From assembly GCA_009885805.1 (NCBI GenBank), contig VFJZ01000047.1, positions 23,011-87,010 of the forward strand: DNA of 64,000 nt, given 5' to 3'. A program made the position numbers and the translations under genes. This document shows positions 1 through 7,705 of the stretch, piece by piece (within the stretch, counting starts at the first letter, position 1; each line of letters starts with the position of its first letter). The notes beneath the pieces were generated by a model. It was not told where the DNA came from. It searched no databases and saw only the letters and a program-made list of their open reading frames with translations. Source of the stretch: Actinomycetota bacterium. GTDB lineage: Bacteria; Actinomycetota; Thermoleophilia; Gaiellales; F1-60-MAGs149.

Positions 1-834
1 GACGGCGCCGGCTCCGGCCGCGATGCCTTCCTGCGAAACACACCGGCGGCGCTGGGCGATCACGGCCTGTTTCGCCGCTTCCGCTGGGGTCGAACGGTCG
101 ATCTCCTCCTGCTCGACGCCCGCTCGTTCCGGTCGGATTCGGCGCGACCCGCCTGCCCGAACGGCCTCGACGTCGATCCGGCGCCGACGCTGCCGGACCT
201 GATCCGCGGTACGAGTGGCATTCCCGCGCTCCTCCAGCCGCTCGCGGCCGGCTGCCGGGAGACGATCGATCGCAGCGATCGCGTGCTCCTCGGCACCGCG
301 CAGTACGACGCGCTGCTGGAGGCGCTCCGCTCGTCGCCGACCGGCTTCCACGTGATCGTCTCCCCCGTGCCGCTGTCGCAGCTCTACGTCGACCCGTACG
401 ACCGCGCGGAGGGGTTCGGCAACGAGCGTCGCCGCCTCGTCGACGCGCTCCGCGACCCCGCAGGCGGCATCCGCAACGTCGTCCTGATCGCCGGCGCCGC
501 CGGCGGGACGATGGTCGGCGACCTGCGCTTGCAGACGCTCGAGGCGGGCGGCGTCGTCGGCACCGGTATCACCGAGATCGCGACCGGTGCGGGACCCGCC
601 GGCCTGATCGCGTCGCGCCCGGATGCGGCCGCCTGGCGTGCGCTGCTGACCACGCAGCCGCCGACGGGCGTCGGCCTACGCTGCGCCTCGCTCGGTTCGA
701 CCGCGTACATGCGGGTGACGGTCGATGCGACGGCCCTGACGGTCAGCCTCCGCGACGCACGGCGGCGGCTGATCATCGACGACGCCACCGGGCAGCCGTG
801 CCCGGCGGTCGTCGTCCCCTACGTCGCCGGCTGA
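1..834 (+). CDS. PhoD-like alkaline phosphatase, C-terminal part (5' end outside window)
   Basis: Open from the first base in frame 1 to a TGA at 834, so about 277 C-terminal residues are present. The segments FRRFRWGRTVDLLLLDARSF, LGTAQYDALLEALRSS, PLSQLYVDPYDRAEGFGNER and RNVVLI follow the order of the PhoD-like metallophosphoesterase fold found in secreted actinobacterial phosphatases and phosphodiesterases. Where that family usually carries a T-D-x-H-A metal-ligand motif after NVVFL, this protein reads IAGAAGGTMVGDL, with no Asp or His. The N-terminal metal ligands lie outside the window, so loss of activity cannot be settled. The last 16 bases overlap the convergent membrane-protein gene. 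Confidence 0.72.
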   Translation, partial: DGAGSGRDAFLRNTPAALGDHGLFRRFRWGRTVDLLLLDARSFRSDSARPACPNGLDVDPAPTLPDLIRGTSGIPALLQPLAAGCRETIDRSDRVLLGTAQYDALLEALRSSPTGFHVIVSPVPLSQLYVDPYDRAEGFGNERRRLVDALRDPAGGIRNVVLIAGAAGGTMVGDLRLQTLEAGGVVGTGITEIATGAGPAGLIASRPDAAAWRALLTTQPPTGVGLRCASLGSTAYMRVTVDATALTVSLRDARRRLIIDDATGQPCPAVVVPYVAG

Positions 835-1742
835 GCCCGCCGGAGGCGGCGCAGGGCGACGACGGCCGCGAGCAGCGCCGCCTCGACGCCGGTGATCAGC
901 AGCCGGTTGAGGGCGACGACCACGAGCGCGGTCGCCGAGTCGACGTACGCAAGCAGGAGTGCGTAGACGGCACCCTCCCGGACGCCGAGGCCGGACGGTG
1001 CGAAGACCACGAGCACGGCGACGATCGCGCCGATCGCGCTCGCGCCGCCGAGGTAGGCGACGGCGGACAGCGGCACATCCGCGCCGAACGCGAGGCACAG
1101 CTCGCGCAGGACGAGCCCGCCGAGGAGCCACGTCACGCCGTAATAGACGAGGACGGCGGCCGCCGTCCGCGCCGGCAGACGCGGGATCGCGTGATCGCCG
1201 AGTCGCTTCAGCCACCGGTCGGCGGCGGCGCCGTAGATGCGCGGGTGGAGCACGACGAGGAGCAGCAGCGCGAACAGCACGATCGCCCAGAACGGCACCG
1301 GCAGGTCGACCGCGGGCGCGAATGGCAGTGCCAGAGCGAAGACGATCACCCCGGCGATCGCCGACAGTCCCGCCTCGTAGCCAACTGACGCCAGCACCGG
1401 CCCGGGTGGCAGCCCGATCCGCTTGCACGCGACGACGCGCGCCGCCGGCGTCCAGACCCCGCCCGGAATGTACTTCGCGAGCATCGACAGCATCTCCGCG
1501 CCGACGGCGTCCGCGTAGCCGATGCGCAGCGCGAACGCGCGCATGATCGCGACCCAGCCGACCACGAACAGCAGGTAGTAGGCGCTGAGGATGCCGGCGG
1601 ACAGCGTGACATGGGCGAGGTCGACGTCTTCGAGCCGCGGCCGCAGGTCACCCCACGATCCGTGCACCTCGAAGGAGAGGAACACGAGCATCGCGGCCAG
1701 CAGGACGACCTGCAACGCGAGGATCGCACGCCTGCGGCTCAC
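819..1742 (-). CDS. Lysylphosphatidylglycerol synthase TM-region (UPF0104) family membrane protein
   Basis: A 307-residue polytopic membrane protein with about eight hydrophobic segments. The motif block EMLSMLAKYIPGGVWTPAAR near residue 85 and GVREGAVYALLLA near the C terminus are typical of the integral membrane domain shared by MprF-type flippases and AglD-like proteins. There is no C-terminal lysyl-transferase domain, so a lipid or lipid-linked substrate flippase role is plausible but unproven. It starts with GTG 7 bases after the trkH stop and probably belongs to the trkA-trkH transcript. The 3' end overlaps the converging PhoD-like gene by 16 bases. Confidence 0.75.
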   Translation of the reverse strand: MSRRRAILALQVVLLAAMLVFLSFEVHGSWGDLRPRLEDVDLAHVTLSAGILSAYYLLFVVGWVAIMRAFALRIGYADAVGAEMLSMLAKYIPGGVWTPAARVVACKRIGLPPGPVLASVGYEAGLSAIAGVIVFALALPFAPAVDLPVPFWAIVLFALLLLVVLHPRIYGAAADRWLKRLGDHAIPRLPARTAAAVLVYYGVTWLLGGLVLRELCLAFGADVPLSAVAYLGGASAIGAIVAVLVVFAPSGLGVREGAVYALLLAYVDSATALVVVALNRLLITGVEAALLAAVVALRRLRRAQPAT

Positions 1743-1749
1743 AGCCGCA

Positions 1750-3243
1750 CTATCGCAGCCAGAACGATCGCGAGAGGAGGACGAGCGCCGGCAGGAGCTC
1801 GAGCCGCCCCATCCACATCAGCAGCGCCATCGTCGACTTGCCGACGTCGCCGTACGCCGCAAACGACCCCATCGGGCCGTTGTCGCCGAACCCCGGGCCG
1901 ACGTTGCCGAGCGAGGTCGCGGAGGCCGCGAGTGCCTGCTCGACCGTGACCGGCAGCCCGCGGGCGGCCGCGTCGGCGGCCAACACGATGGCGCCGACGA
2001 TGAAGACGACGACGTAGAGGAGGATGAAGCCGATCGTCGCCCGCAGCGCGGCCTCGTCGACCACCCGGCCGGAGAGGCGGATCGGGCTGATCAACTCGGG
2101 ATGGACGCCGGTGCGCACGTCGCGCCGCAGCATCCGCACGGCGAGGAGGACCCGGACAACCTTGATCGATCCGCCGGTCGAGCCGGAGCAGCCGCCGGCG
2201 AACATCAGCACCAGCAGCAGCAGGAGCGCCGGCGATGACCAGACGGCGAAGTCGGTCGACGCATACCCGGTCGTGGTGATCGTCGAGACGGCCTGGAAGG
2301 CACCGTGCCGGATCGCGTCGTGGAGGTGATGGCGATCCTCGAGCAGGAGGATCAGCGCCAGAACGGCCGTCGAGAGTGCGATCAGCCACAGGTAGGCACG
2401 GAGTTCGTCATCCCGCCTGAACGCCCGGTGCGACCGGAAGAGCCCGCGGTACCAGAGCGCGAAGTTCATGCCGGCGACGGCCATCGTGGCGACCGCGATC
2501 CAGTGCGCGGTTGCTCCGAAGGCCTCGAACGATCGCGGCTCCGGTGAGAAGCCGCCGGTGGCCATCCCGGCGAACGCGTGCGTGACGGCCGAGTAGAGGC
2601 CGATCTTCGGTTCGAGGCCGACCGCGCCGCTGATCCAGAAGGCCGTGATCGATAGCACCGTGAAGCCGACGTACAGCACCCACAGCCTCGCCGCCGTGGC
2701 ACGGATGCGCGGCACGAGCTTGTCGAAGTCGGGGCCGGGCGATTCGCGCTCCATCAGCGCGCGTCCGCCGCCCGAGAGCCGAGGCAACACGGCCAGCGCC
2801 AGGACGATGATGCCCATCCCCCCCAACCACTGCGTCAGTGATCGCCAGAAGAGGATCCCGCGGCCGTGGCTCGCGATGTCCGCCATCACGCTGGCGCCCG
2901 TCGTCGTGAACCCCGACATCGACTCGAAGTAGGCGTCGATCGGCCGCTCGATGTCACCGCCCTCGAAGATGTAGGGCAGCGCGCCGACCGCCGCCACCAG
3001 CAACCAGCCGAGCGCGACGACGAGGAACCCCTCACGGAGCCCGATGTCTCGGTGTGGACCGGCGCGCTCCATCGTCAGACCGACCGCCGACCCGATCACC
3101 AGCGTCCAGATGAACGGCGCCGTACTCTCGCCGTAGGCGAACGCGATCACGGCGGGGACGGCCAGCGTCAAGGAGAACCAGCGCACGATCGACCCGGTCG
3201 TGCGGATCGTCGTCCGGACATCGACCGCCGTTCGGCGACTCAC
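1750..3243 (-). CDS. trkH: TrkH-type potassium uptake channel subunit
   Basis: A 497-residue membrane protein of the SKT superfamily (TrkH/KtrB), forming the K+ path in the cytoplasmic membrane. Four selectivity-filter loops are visible in order: SGFTTTGAS, FAGMATGGFS, STITTTGYAS and ATSLGNVGPGF. The length matches TrkH (about 480-500) rather than the shorter KtrB. GTG start two bases after the trkA stop implies translational coupling. The regulatory partner is the adjacent TrkA. A second, KtrB-like channel lies at 7698-9083, so the organism has two separate K+ systems. Confidence 0.93.
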   Translation of the reverse strand: MSRRTAVDVRTTIRTTGSIVRWFSLTLAVPAVIAFAYGESTAPFIWTLVIGSAVGLTMERAGPHRDIGLREGFLVVALGWLLVAAVGALPYIFEGGDIERPIDAYFESMSGFTTTGASVMADIASHGRGILFWRSLTQWLGGMGIIVLALAVLPRLSGGGRALMERESPGPDFDKLVPRIRATAARLWVLYVGFTVLSITAFWISGAVGLEPKIGLYSAVTHAFAGMATGGFSPEPRSFEAFGATAHWIAVATMAVAGMNFALWYRGLFRSHRAFRRDDELRAYLWLIALSTAVLALILLLEDRHHLHDAIRHGAFQAVSTITTTGYASTDFAVWSSPALLLLLVLMFAGGCSGSTGGSIKVVRVLLAVRMLRRDVRTGVHPELISPIRLSGRVVDEAALRATIGFILLYVVVFIVGAIVLAADAAARGLPVTVEQALAASATSLGNVGPGFGDNGPMGSFAAYGDVGKSTMALLMWMGRLELLPALVLLSRSFWLR

Positions 3244-3245
3244 CG

Positions 3246-4568
3246 TCAGAGAGCCTGCTCGAGGTCGCGGATGCGTCTCGCGTCGCCGAGGATGATCGCG
3301 CGGTCGCCGATCGCCAGCACGTCGTCGCCACGTGGGAACAGCACGCGATCACCACGGACGATCGCACCGACGATCGCGCCGTCGAGCGGTCGCTCACGGA
3401 ATGGACGTCCGAGCAGCGCGCTCTCTGGTCGGATCGCGAACTCGACGACCTCGACGCGATCGTTCTCGAGCATCGCAAAGCCGCTGATCCGCGGATCGTG
3501 GGTGAAGCGGACGATCTCCTCGGCCGTCACCTCCCGCTCGTTCAGGGCGAGCGTGACGCCAGCGTCGTGGAAGACCGGAATCAGCTTCGGCTCACCCACG
3601 ACGGCGAGCACGGTCGACACGCCGATGCGGCGCGCGATCAGCGCGAGGAGCAGGTCGCGACCGTCGTCGCTGGTGCAGCAGATCGCCGCATCGACGTCAC
3701 CGATCGCCTCGCGGGCGAGGAAGTCGGTGTCGGTCGCGTCGGCGTGGAAGACGCGCACCTCCGGAACCCGTTCGGCGACGAGGCGCGCGCGCGCCTCGTC
3801 GCGGTCGATCACGCGGACACCAAGCCCGAGGCGGGCGAGCGTCGCCGCGATCAGGACGCCCGTCTCCCCCGCCCCGAACACGACCGCCTCGCCGATCGCC
3901 GCGCCGGCCGGGGACAGTCGCTGCGCCCACTCCCGCGCCGCCGCCGGCGACGCGATCAGCACGATGCGGTCACCAGCCTCGATGCGGTCGCTCCCGGTCG
4001 GGATGATCACGCGGTCGGGCCGGATGATGGAGGCGACGACACTCTCGTCCGGAATCCGCGCCTCGGCGAGAGTCGCACCGACGAGACCGCCGGCGTGCGT
4101 CGGATCGACGACGAACTCGACGAGCTCGACGCGACCCTCCGCGAACACGTCGGTCTGAACCGCACTCGGATAACCGACGGCGCGGGCGACGGCCTGCGCC
4201 GTCTCCTGCTCCGAGGACACGACGAAGTCGACATCGAGGTGGCCGCCGCGCCACGCCTCGATGTACTCCGGCGAGCGCGTCCGGACAACGATCTTGCCCA
4301 CGCAGACGGCGCGGGCCAGCATCGCCGCGACGATGTTCGTCTCGTCGCGGTCGGTCGCCGCGATGACCAGATCCGTGCCACGGATCCCACAGCGCAGGAG
4401 GTCGCTGCGCGCCGTCCCGCTGCCCTGGACGGACAGCACGTCGAACCCGTACGAGACGGCCGACAGCCGATCGGCGTCGAGATCGAGCACCGTCACGTCG
4501 TGCGTCGCGTGCAGCGCGGCGACGACCGCCGTCCCGACCTGCCCCGCACCGATCACCAGGACCTTCAC
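3246..4568 (-). CDS. trkA: TrkA, NAD-binding regulatory subunit of K+ uptake
   Basis: A 440-residue cytoplasmic protein built from two RCK modules, each an RCK_N Rossmann fold followed by an RCK_C domain. The first nucleotide loop is VIGAGQVGTAVVAAL at the N terminus, and the second is FGAGETGVLIAATLARLG at about residue 230. This duplicated form is the classical TrkA that gates TrkH, encoded just downstream. The GTG start is preceded by TACGCT (minus strand, bases 4582-4577) with 8 bases between, consistent with a very short leader. It is divergent from corA. Confidence 0.93.
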   Translation of the reverse strand: MKVLVIGAGQVGTAVVAALHATHDVTVLDLDADRLSAVSYGFDVLSVQGSGTARSDLLRCGIRGTDLVIAATDRDETNIVAAMLARAVCVGKIVVRTRSPEYIEAWRGGHLDVDFVVSSEQETAQAVARAVGYPSAVQTDVFAEGRVELVEFVVDPTHAGGLVGATLAEARIPDESVVASIIRPDRVIIPTGSDRIEAGDRIVLIASPAAAREWAQRLSPAGAAIGEAVVFGAGETGVLIAATLARLGLGVRVIDRDEARARLVAERVPEVRVFHADATDTDFLAREAIGDVDAAICCTSDDGRDLLLALIARRIGVSTVLAVVGEPKLIPVFHDAGVTLALNEREVTAEEIVRFTHDPRISGFAMLENDRVEVVEFAIRPESALLGRPFRERPLDGAIVGAIVRGDRVLFPRGDDVLAIGDRAIILGDARRIRDLEQAL

Positions 4569-4576
4569 GATCCGCG

Positions 4577-4606
4577 AGCGTACCGTATGGGCACGCGCGG
4601 TATCAT
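4577..4606. promoter_or_regulatory. Divergent -10 boxes for trkA and corA
   Basis: Minus strand TACGCT (4582-4577) lies 8 bases before the trkA GTG. Plus strand TATCAT (4601-4606) lies upstream of corA and would give a leader of about 30 bases. Both fit the TANNNT actinobacterial -10 pattern. No convincing -35 boxes are seen. Assignment is by pattern only. Confidence 0.4.
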
Positions 4607-4641
4607 CTCGAAGACCCTTTCGATGCGTCCATCACAGCCTC

Positions 4642-5622
4642 ATGCCCCGTATCCGTCGCCGCCGGCACCGTGCCGTGACCGTGATGGCTCCGCGCCCGTC
4701 GGAGCCACGGATTGCCGTGATCGAGGAAGCCGGGCTGCGCTGGATCCAGATCGAGTCGCCGGGCGCCGCTGAGGTCGCCTGGCTCGACGCCGAGTTCCCG
4801 TTCCACGAACTCGACCTGGAGGATGTTCGCTCGCGCCGCCAGCGCCCGAAGGTCGACGACTACGACGATTACCTGTTCGTCGTCGTCCACTTCCCCTGGT
4901 ACGACGCGGACACGGAACGCCTCTACGCGGCCGAGATGAACGCCTTCATCGGACGCGACTATCTGATCACGCTGCCGAACGTGCCGCTGAAGCCGATCTC
5001 GACGGCGTTCCGGCAGTACGCGACGAACGACGACCTGCGTGCGGAGCATTTCGGGAAGGGCGCCGGGTACCTGTTCTACGAGGTCCTCGACGCGATGTAC
5101 GCCTACTGCTTCCCGATCCTCGATCAGATCGGGCGCAAACTCGATGACATCGAGGATGCGATGTTCGATGACGGCCGCCACGAGTCCGTCGTCCGCGACA
5201 TCTCGAACGCCAAGCAGGAGATCATCTCCTACCGCAAGATCATGAAGCCACAGCGACCGGCCCTGCGGTTGCTGGAGCGTGACACGGTGCGGTTCCTGGC
5301 CGAGGACCTCGAGATCTACTACGACGACCTCGTCGACGCGTCCGAGCGGATCTGGGACGTGCTCGACAACTACAAGGAGGTGATCGAGGCGCTCGAGCGG
5401 ACGAACGAGTCGAGCATCGCGCAGCGGCAAAATCGCATACTCCGGATCCTCACGGTGCTGACGGTGCTGTTCCTGCCGCTGACCTTCGTCACCGGCCTGT
5501 TCGGGATGAACACGGGCATCCCGTGGGAGGGAGACCTCCACGGCTTCTGGGTCGTCGCGGGTGCGACGGCGGCGATCGGCGGCGGGATGATCACGGCGTT
5601 CAAGCTCGCTCGCTGGCTCTGA
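4642..5622 (+). CDS. corA: CorA-family divalent cation channel
   Basis: From ATG 4642 the product is 326 residues; ATG 4684 (312 residues) is an equally acceptable start, since the first 14 residues are basic and not conserved. The long soluble N-terminal domain contains LDLEDVRSRRQRPKVDDYDDYLF, typical of CorA. Two C-terminal membrane helices follow, and the signature Gly-Met-Asn appears in TGLFGMNTGIPWEG. CorA pentamers carry Mg2+ or Co2+ across the cytoplasmic membrane. It is divergent from trkA and ends one base before the convergent GNAT gene. Confidence 0.92.
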   Translation: MPRIRRRRHRAVTVMAPRPSEPRIAVIEEAGLRWIQIESPGAAEVAWLDAEFPFHELDLEDVRSRRQRPKVDDYDDYLFVVVHFPWYDADTERLYAAEMNAFIGRDYLITLPNVPLKPISTAFRQYATNDDLRAEHFGKGAGYLFYEVLDAMYAYCFPILDQIGRKLDDIEDAMFDDGRHESVVRDISNAKQEIISYRKIMKPQRPALRLLERDTVRFLAEDLEIYYDDLVDASERIWDVLDNYKEVIEALERTNESSIAQRQNRILRILTVLTVLFLPLTFVTGLFGMNTGIPWEGDLHGFWVVAGATAAIGGGMITAFKLARWL

Positions 5623-5623
5623 G

Positions 5624-6415
5624 CTACCCCGTCGCGTAGTTGGCGACGCCGAGCTCGAGATCGCGCCGCCCCGGCAGCGTCGGGCCGAGCACCATGCGGG
5701 CGAGGCGCCGCGTTTCGATGAAGCCGAGGCTGTCGGCGAGCTCTCCGTACGAGCTGCCGGGCGGCAGCAGCAGCCGCGTTGCGCCGCTGACGGTCAGAAG
5801 GGCGGCGGCGGCAGTCGCGGAGCGCGCCATCGCCGGCCCGATCGTCCCTTCCGGCTGCACGCAGGCGAAGCCGCCGTCCGTGATGACGTAGCGCGCGCCC
5901 TCCCCGCGGAGGTAGCGGTGCAGATCTGCGCGCGGCACGCCGAAGGTCTCGGCGTCAAGGGCGTCGATCGTCGCGAGATCGCCGTCGGCCGCCGGGCGCA
6001 GCGTCGTCGATGGCAGCAACGTCGGCGCGGCGAGCGCGCGGACGTGCCCGACGACGCGGAAGCCGAGCTGGGCGTAGAGGCCCTGCCCCTTGTCCGACGC
6101 GTCGAGTGCGATGGTCTCGACCCCGCCCGCTCGGAGCCACCCGAGGAGCTCCGCGGTGATGCGCCGTCCGAGGCCCTGGCGCTCGCGATCGGGACGCGTC
6201 GCGACGAGGCCGATCCAACCGAAGCGGCCGTAGGACACCGCCATCCCGCAGGCCACCGGCTCGCCGTATTCGAGCACCACGCGCCAGCCGGAGCCGTACA
6301 GCGACACGAACCGGTCGAGCTGGGCCCGCCAGACGGGATGCCCGTACGCGGCACCGAGGAGTCGGTCGAGTGCGTCGAGCATCGCCGGGGTCGGATCGAG
6401 CGTCTCGATCGTCAT
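5624..6415 (-). CDS. GNAT-family N-acetyltransferase, two-domain
   Basis: A 263-residue protein. The acetyl-CoA binding block ATRPDRERQGLGRRITAELL near residue 93 has the R/Q-x-x-G-x-G/A signature of GNAT enzymes. The C-terminal half resembles the second, catalytically silent GNAT-like half of double-domain family members. The substrate is not evident. It starts with ATG 17 bases from the divergent start of another GNAT gene, so the two probably share a control region. Confidence 0.78.
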   Translation of the reverse strand: MTIETLDPTPAMLDALDRLLGAAYGHPVWRAQLDRFVSLYGSGWRVVLEYGEPVACGMAVSYGRFGWIGLVATRPDRERQGLGRRITAELLGWLRAGGVETIALDASDKGQGLYAQLGFRVVGHVRALAAPTLLPSTTLRPAADGDLATIDALDAETFGVPRADLHRYLRGEGARYVITDGGFACVQPEGTIGPAMARSATAAAALLTVSGATRLLLPPGSSYGELADSLGFIETRRLARMVLGPTLPGRRDLELGVANYATG

Positions 6416-6432
6416 CCTGGAATCATGTCGGC

Positions 6433-6975
6433 GTGAGCACCCCCTTGCGCCTGGCGACCCAAGACGACATCGCGGCGATCGATGCCCTGATGAAGGCGTC
6501 GACGCGCGATCTGTTCCCGCGCGTGTACGACGCGCGCCAGACCGCCTCGAGCGTGGAGCACATCGCTGCCGTCGATCCGCAGCTCGTGGACGACGGGACG
6601 TACTTCGTCGCCTGCGAGGGTGCCGACGTGATCGCGTGTGGCGGCTGGAGCCGGCGCGACAAGCTCTACACCGGCTCCGGGGCGACCGCGGGCGAGGCGC
6701 GACTGCTCGACCCGGCGAGCGAGCCGGCCCGGGTGCGCGCGATGTTCGTGCGGGCCGATCGCACGCGGCGTGGGCTCGGGACGAAGATCATCGAGGCCTG
6801 TGAGGAGGCCGCTCGGGCGGAGGGCTTCAGCGCACTGGCGCTGATGGCGACCCTGCCGGGGCTGGAGCTGTACTCCCGCTACGGCTTCGCGGTGGTCGAT
6901 CACGTCGACGTGACGATGCCGGACGGGGTCTCGATCGTGTGTGCCGCCATGGCGATGCCGCTGGCCGATCGCTGA
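6433..6975 (+). CDS. GNAT-family N-acetyltransferase
   Basis: A 180-residue single-domain acetyltransferase. The motif RADRTRRGLGTKIIEACEEAARAEG (about residue 100) is the acetyl-CoA pyrophosphate loop, and LYSRYGFAVVDHVDV is the usual C-terminal motif B. Start chosen at GTG 6433, giving the natural opening STPLRLATQDDIAAIDAL. An upstream in-frame ATG would overlap the divergent GNAT gene and adds only unconserved residues. Substrate unknown. The gene ends 5 bases before a large inverted repeat. Confidence 0.8.
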   Translation: MSTPLRLATQDDIAAIDALMKASTRDLFPRVYDARQTASSVEHIAAVDPQLVDDGTYFVACEGADVIACGGWSRRDKLYTGSGATAGEARLLDPASEPARVRAMFVRADRTRRGLGTKIIEACEEAARAEGFSALALMATLPGLELYSRYGFAVVDHVDVTMPDGVSIVCAAMAMPLADR

Positions 6976-6980
6976 CCGCG

Positions 6981-7048
6981 TGTCGCAATCGTGCCGCACG
7001 CCTTTGCGACACGCCCCTGTCGCAAAGGCGTGCGGCACGATTGCGACA
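6981..7048. repeat. Perfect 31-bp inverted repeat (REP-like palindrome)
   Basis: Arm 6981-7011 and arm 7018-7048 are exact reverse complements of 31 bases, with a 6-base spacer CGCCCC. Each arm itself begins TGTCGCAA and ends TTGCGACA, so this 8-mer occurs four times in alternating orientation. It lies between the convergent ends of a GNAT gene and ktrA. As RNA it would form a very stable hairpin on either strand and could end both transcripts. No T-tract follows. The nested symmetry is more like a REP/BIME-type repeat than a simple terminator. Confidence 0.9.
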
Positions 7049-7051
7049 GCG

Positions 7052-7705
7052 CTACCGGGCGAGCCGCTCGATGTCCGCGGTCGGCCCGGCGACGACCAGG
7101 ATGTCGCCCGCCTCCAGGCGCCGGTCCGGGCCGGGAATGATGTCGACGACCGCGCCGGACTTGACGCAGAGCACGATCACGCCGTGCCGGCCGCGGACGT
7201 CCGCCTCGGCCAGCGTCTTGCCGGCGATCTCCGCCGGACAGCGCACCTCGGCGACCGCGTAGGCGGGGTCGAGCTCCATGTAGTCGATCAGGTTGGTGCC
7301 TGCGAGCGAGTTTGCCAGGCGCACGCCCATCTCGTGCTCGGGGAAGATCACGCGGTGCGCACCGACCTTCTCCAGGATCCTGGCGTGCGCCAGGGTCATC
7401 GCCTTCGCGACGATGTCGCGGCAGCCGAGCTCCGCGAGGTTCGCCGTCGTCAGGATCGACGCCTCGACGTCCGCTCCGATCGCGACCACGGCCGTGTCGA
7501 AGTCGCTGATGCCGAGCTGCTCGAGCGCGGCCCGATCCGACGAATCGAGCTGCACCGCCTGCGTCACGATCGGCGCGAACCGCTGGACACGGCGCTCGTC
7601 GGAGTCGACACACGCGACCTCGGTACCGAGCGCCGCGAGTGTCTCGGCGACTGCCGAGCCGAAGCGGCCGAGTCCCACTACGAGCACCTGTCGTTTCCTA
7701 GCCAA
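7052..7705 (-). CDS. ktrA: KtrA-type RCK protein, regulator of K+ uptake
   Basis: A 217-residue protein with one RCK_N Rossmann domain (VLVVGLGRFGSAVAETLA at the N terminus) and a C-terminal RCK_C/TrkA_C domain ending in a GDILVVAGP block. The single-module size is that of KtrA rather than TrkA. The start is TTG 7705, which overlaps the ktrB stop in TTGGCTAG. An upstream start would extend far into ktrB. The overlap suggests coupled synthesis of gate and channel. KtrA octamers bind ATP/ADP or NAD(H) and control KtrB. Confidence 0.9.
   Translation of the reverse strand: MARKRQVLVVGLGRFGSAVAETLAALGTEVACVDSDERRVQRFAPIVTQAVQLDSSDRAALEQLGISDFDTAVVAIGADVEASILTTANLAELGCRDIVAKAMTLAHARILEKVGAHRVIFPEHEMGVRLANSLAGTNLIDYMELDPAYAVAEVRCPAEIAGKTLAEADVRGRHGVIVLCVKSGAVVDIIPGPDRRLEAGDILVVAGPTADIERLAR

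Noticed and set aside
3246..4568. trkA as part of a restriction or defence island
   Set aside because: The neighbours are K+ transport genes only; no nuclease, methylase or ATPase defence family is present in this part.
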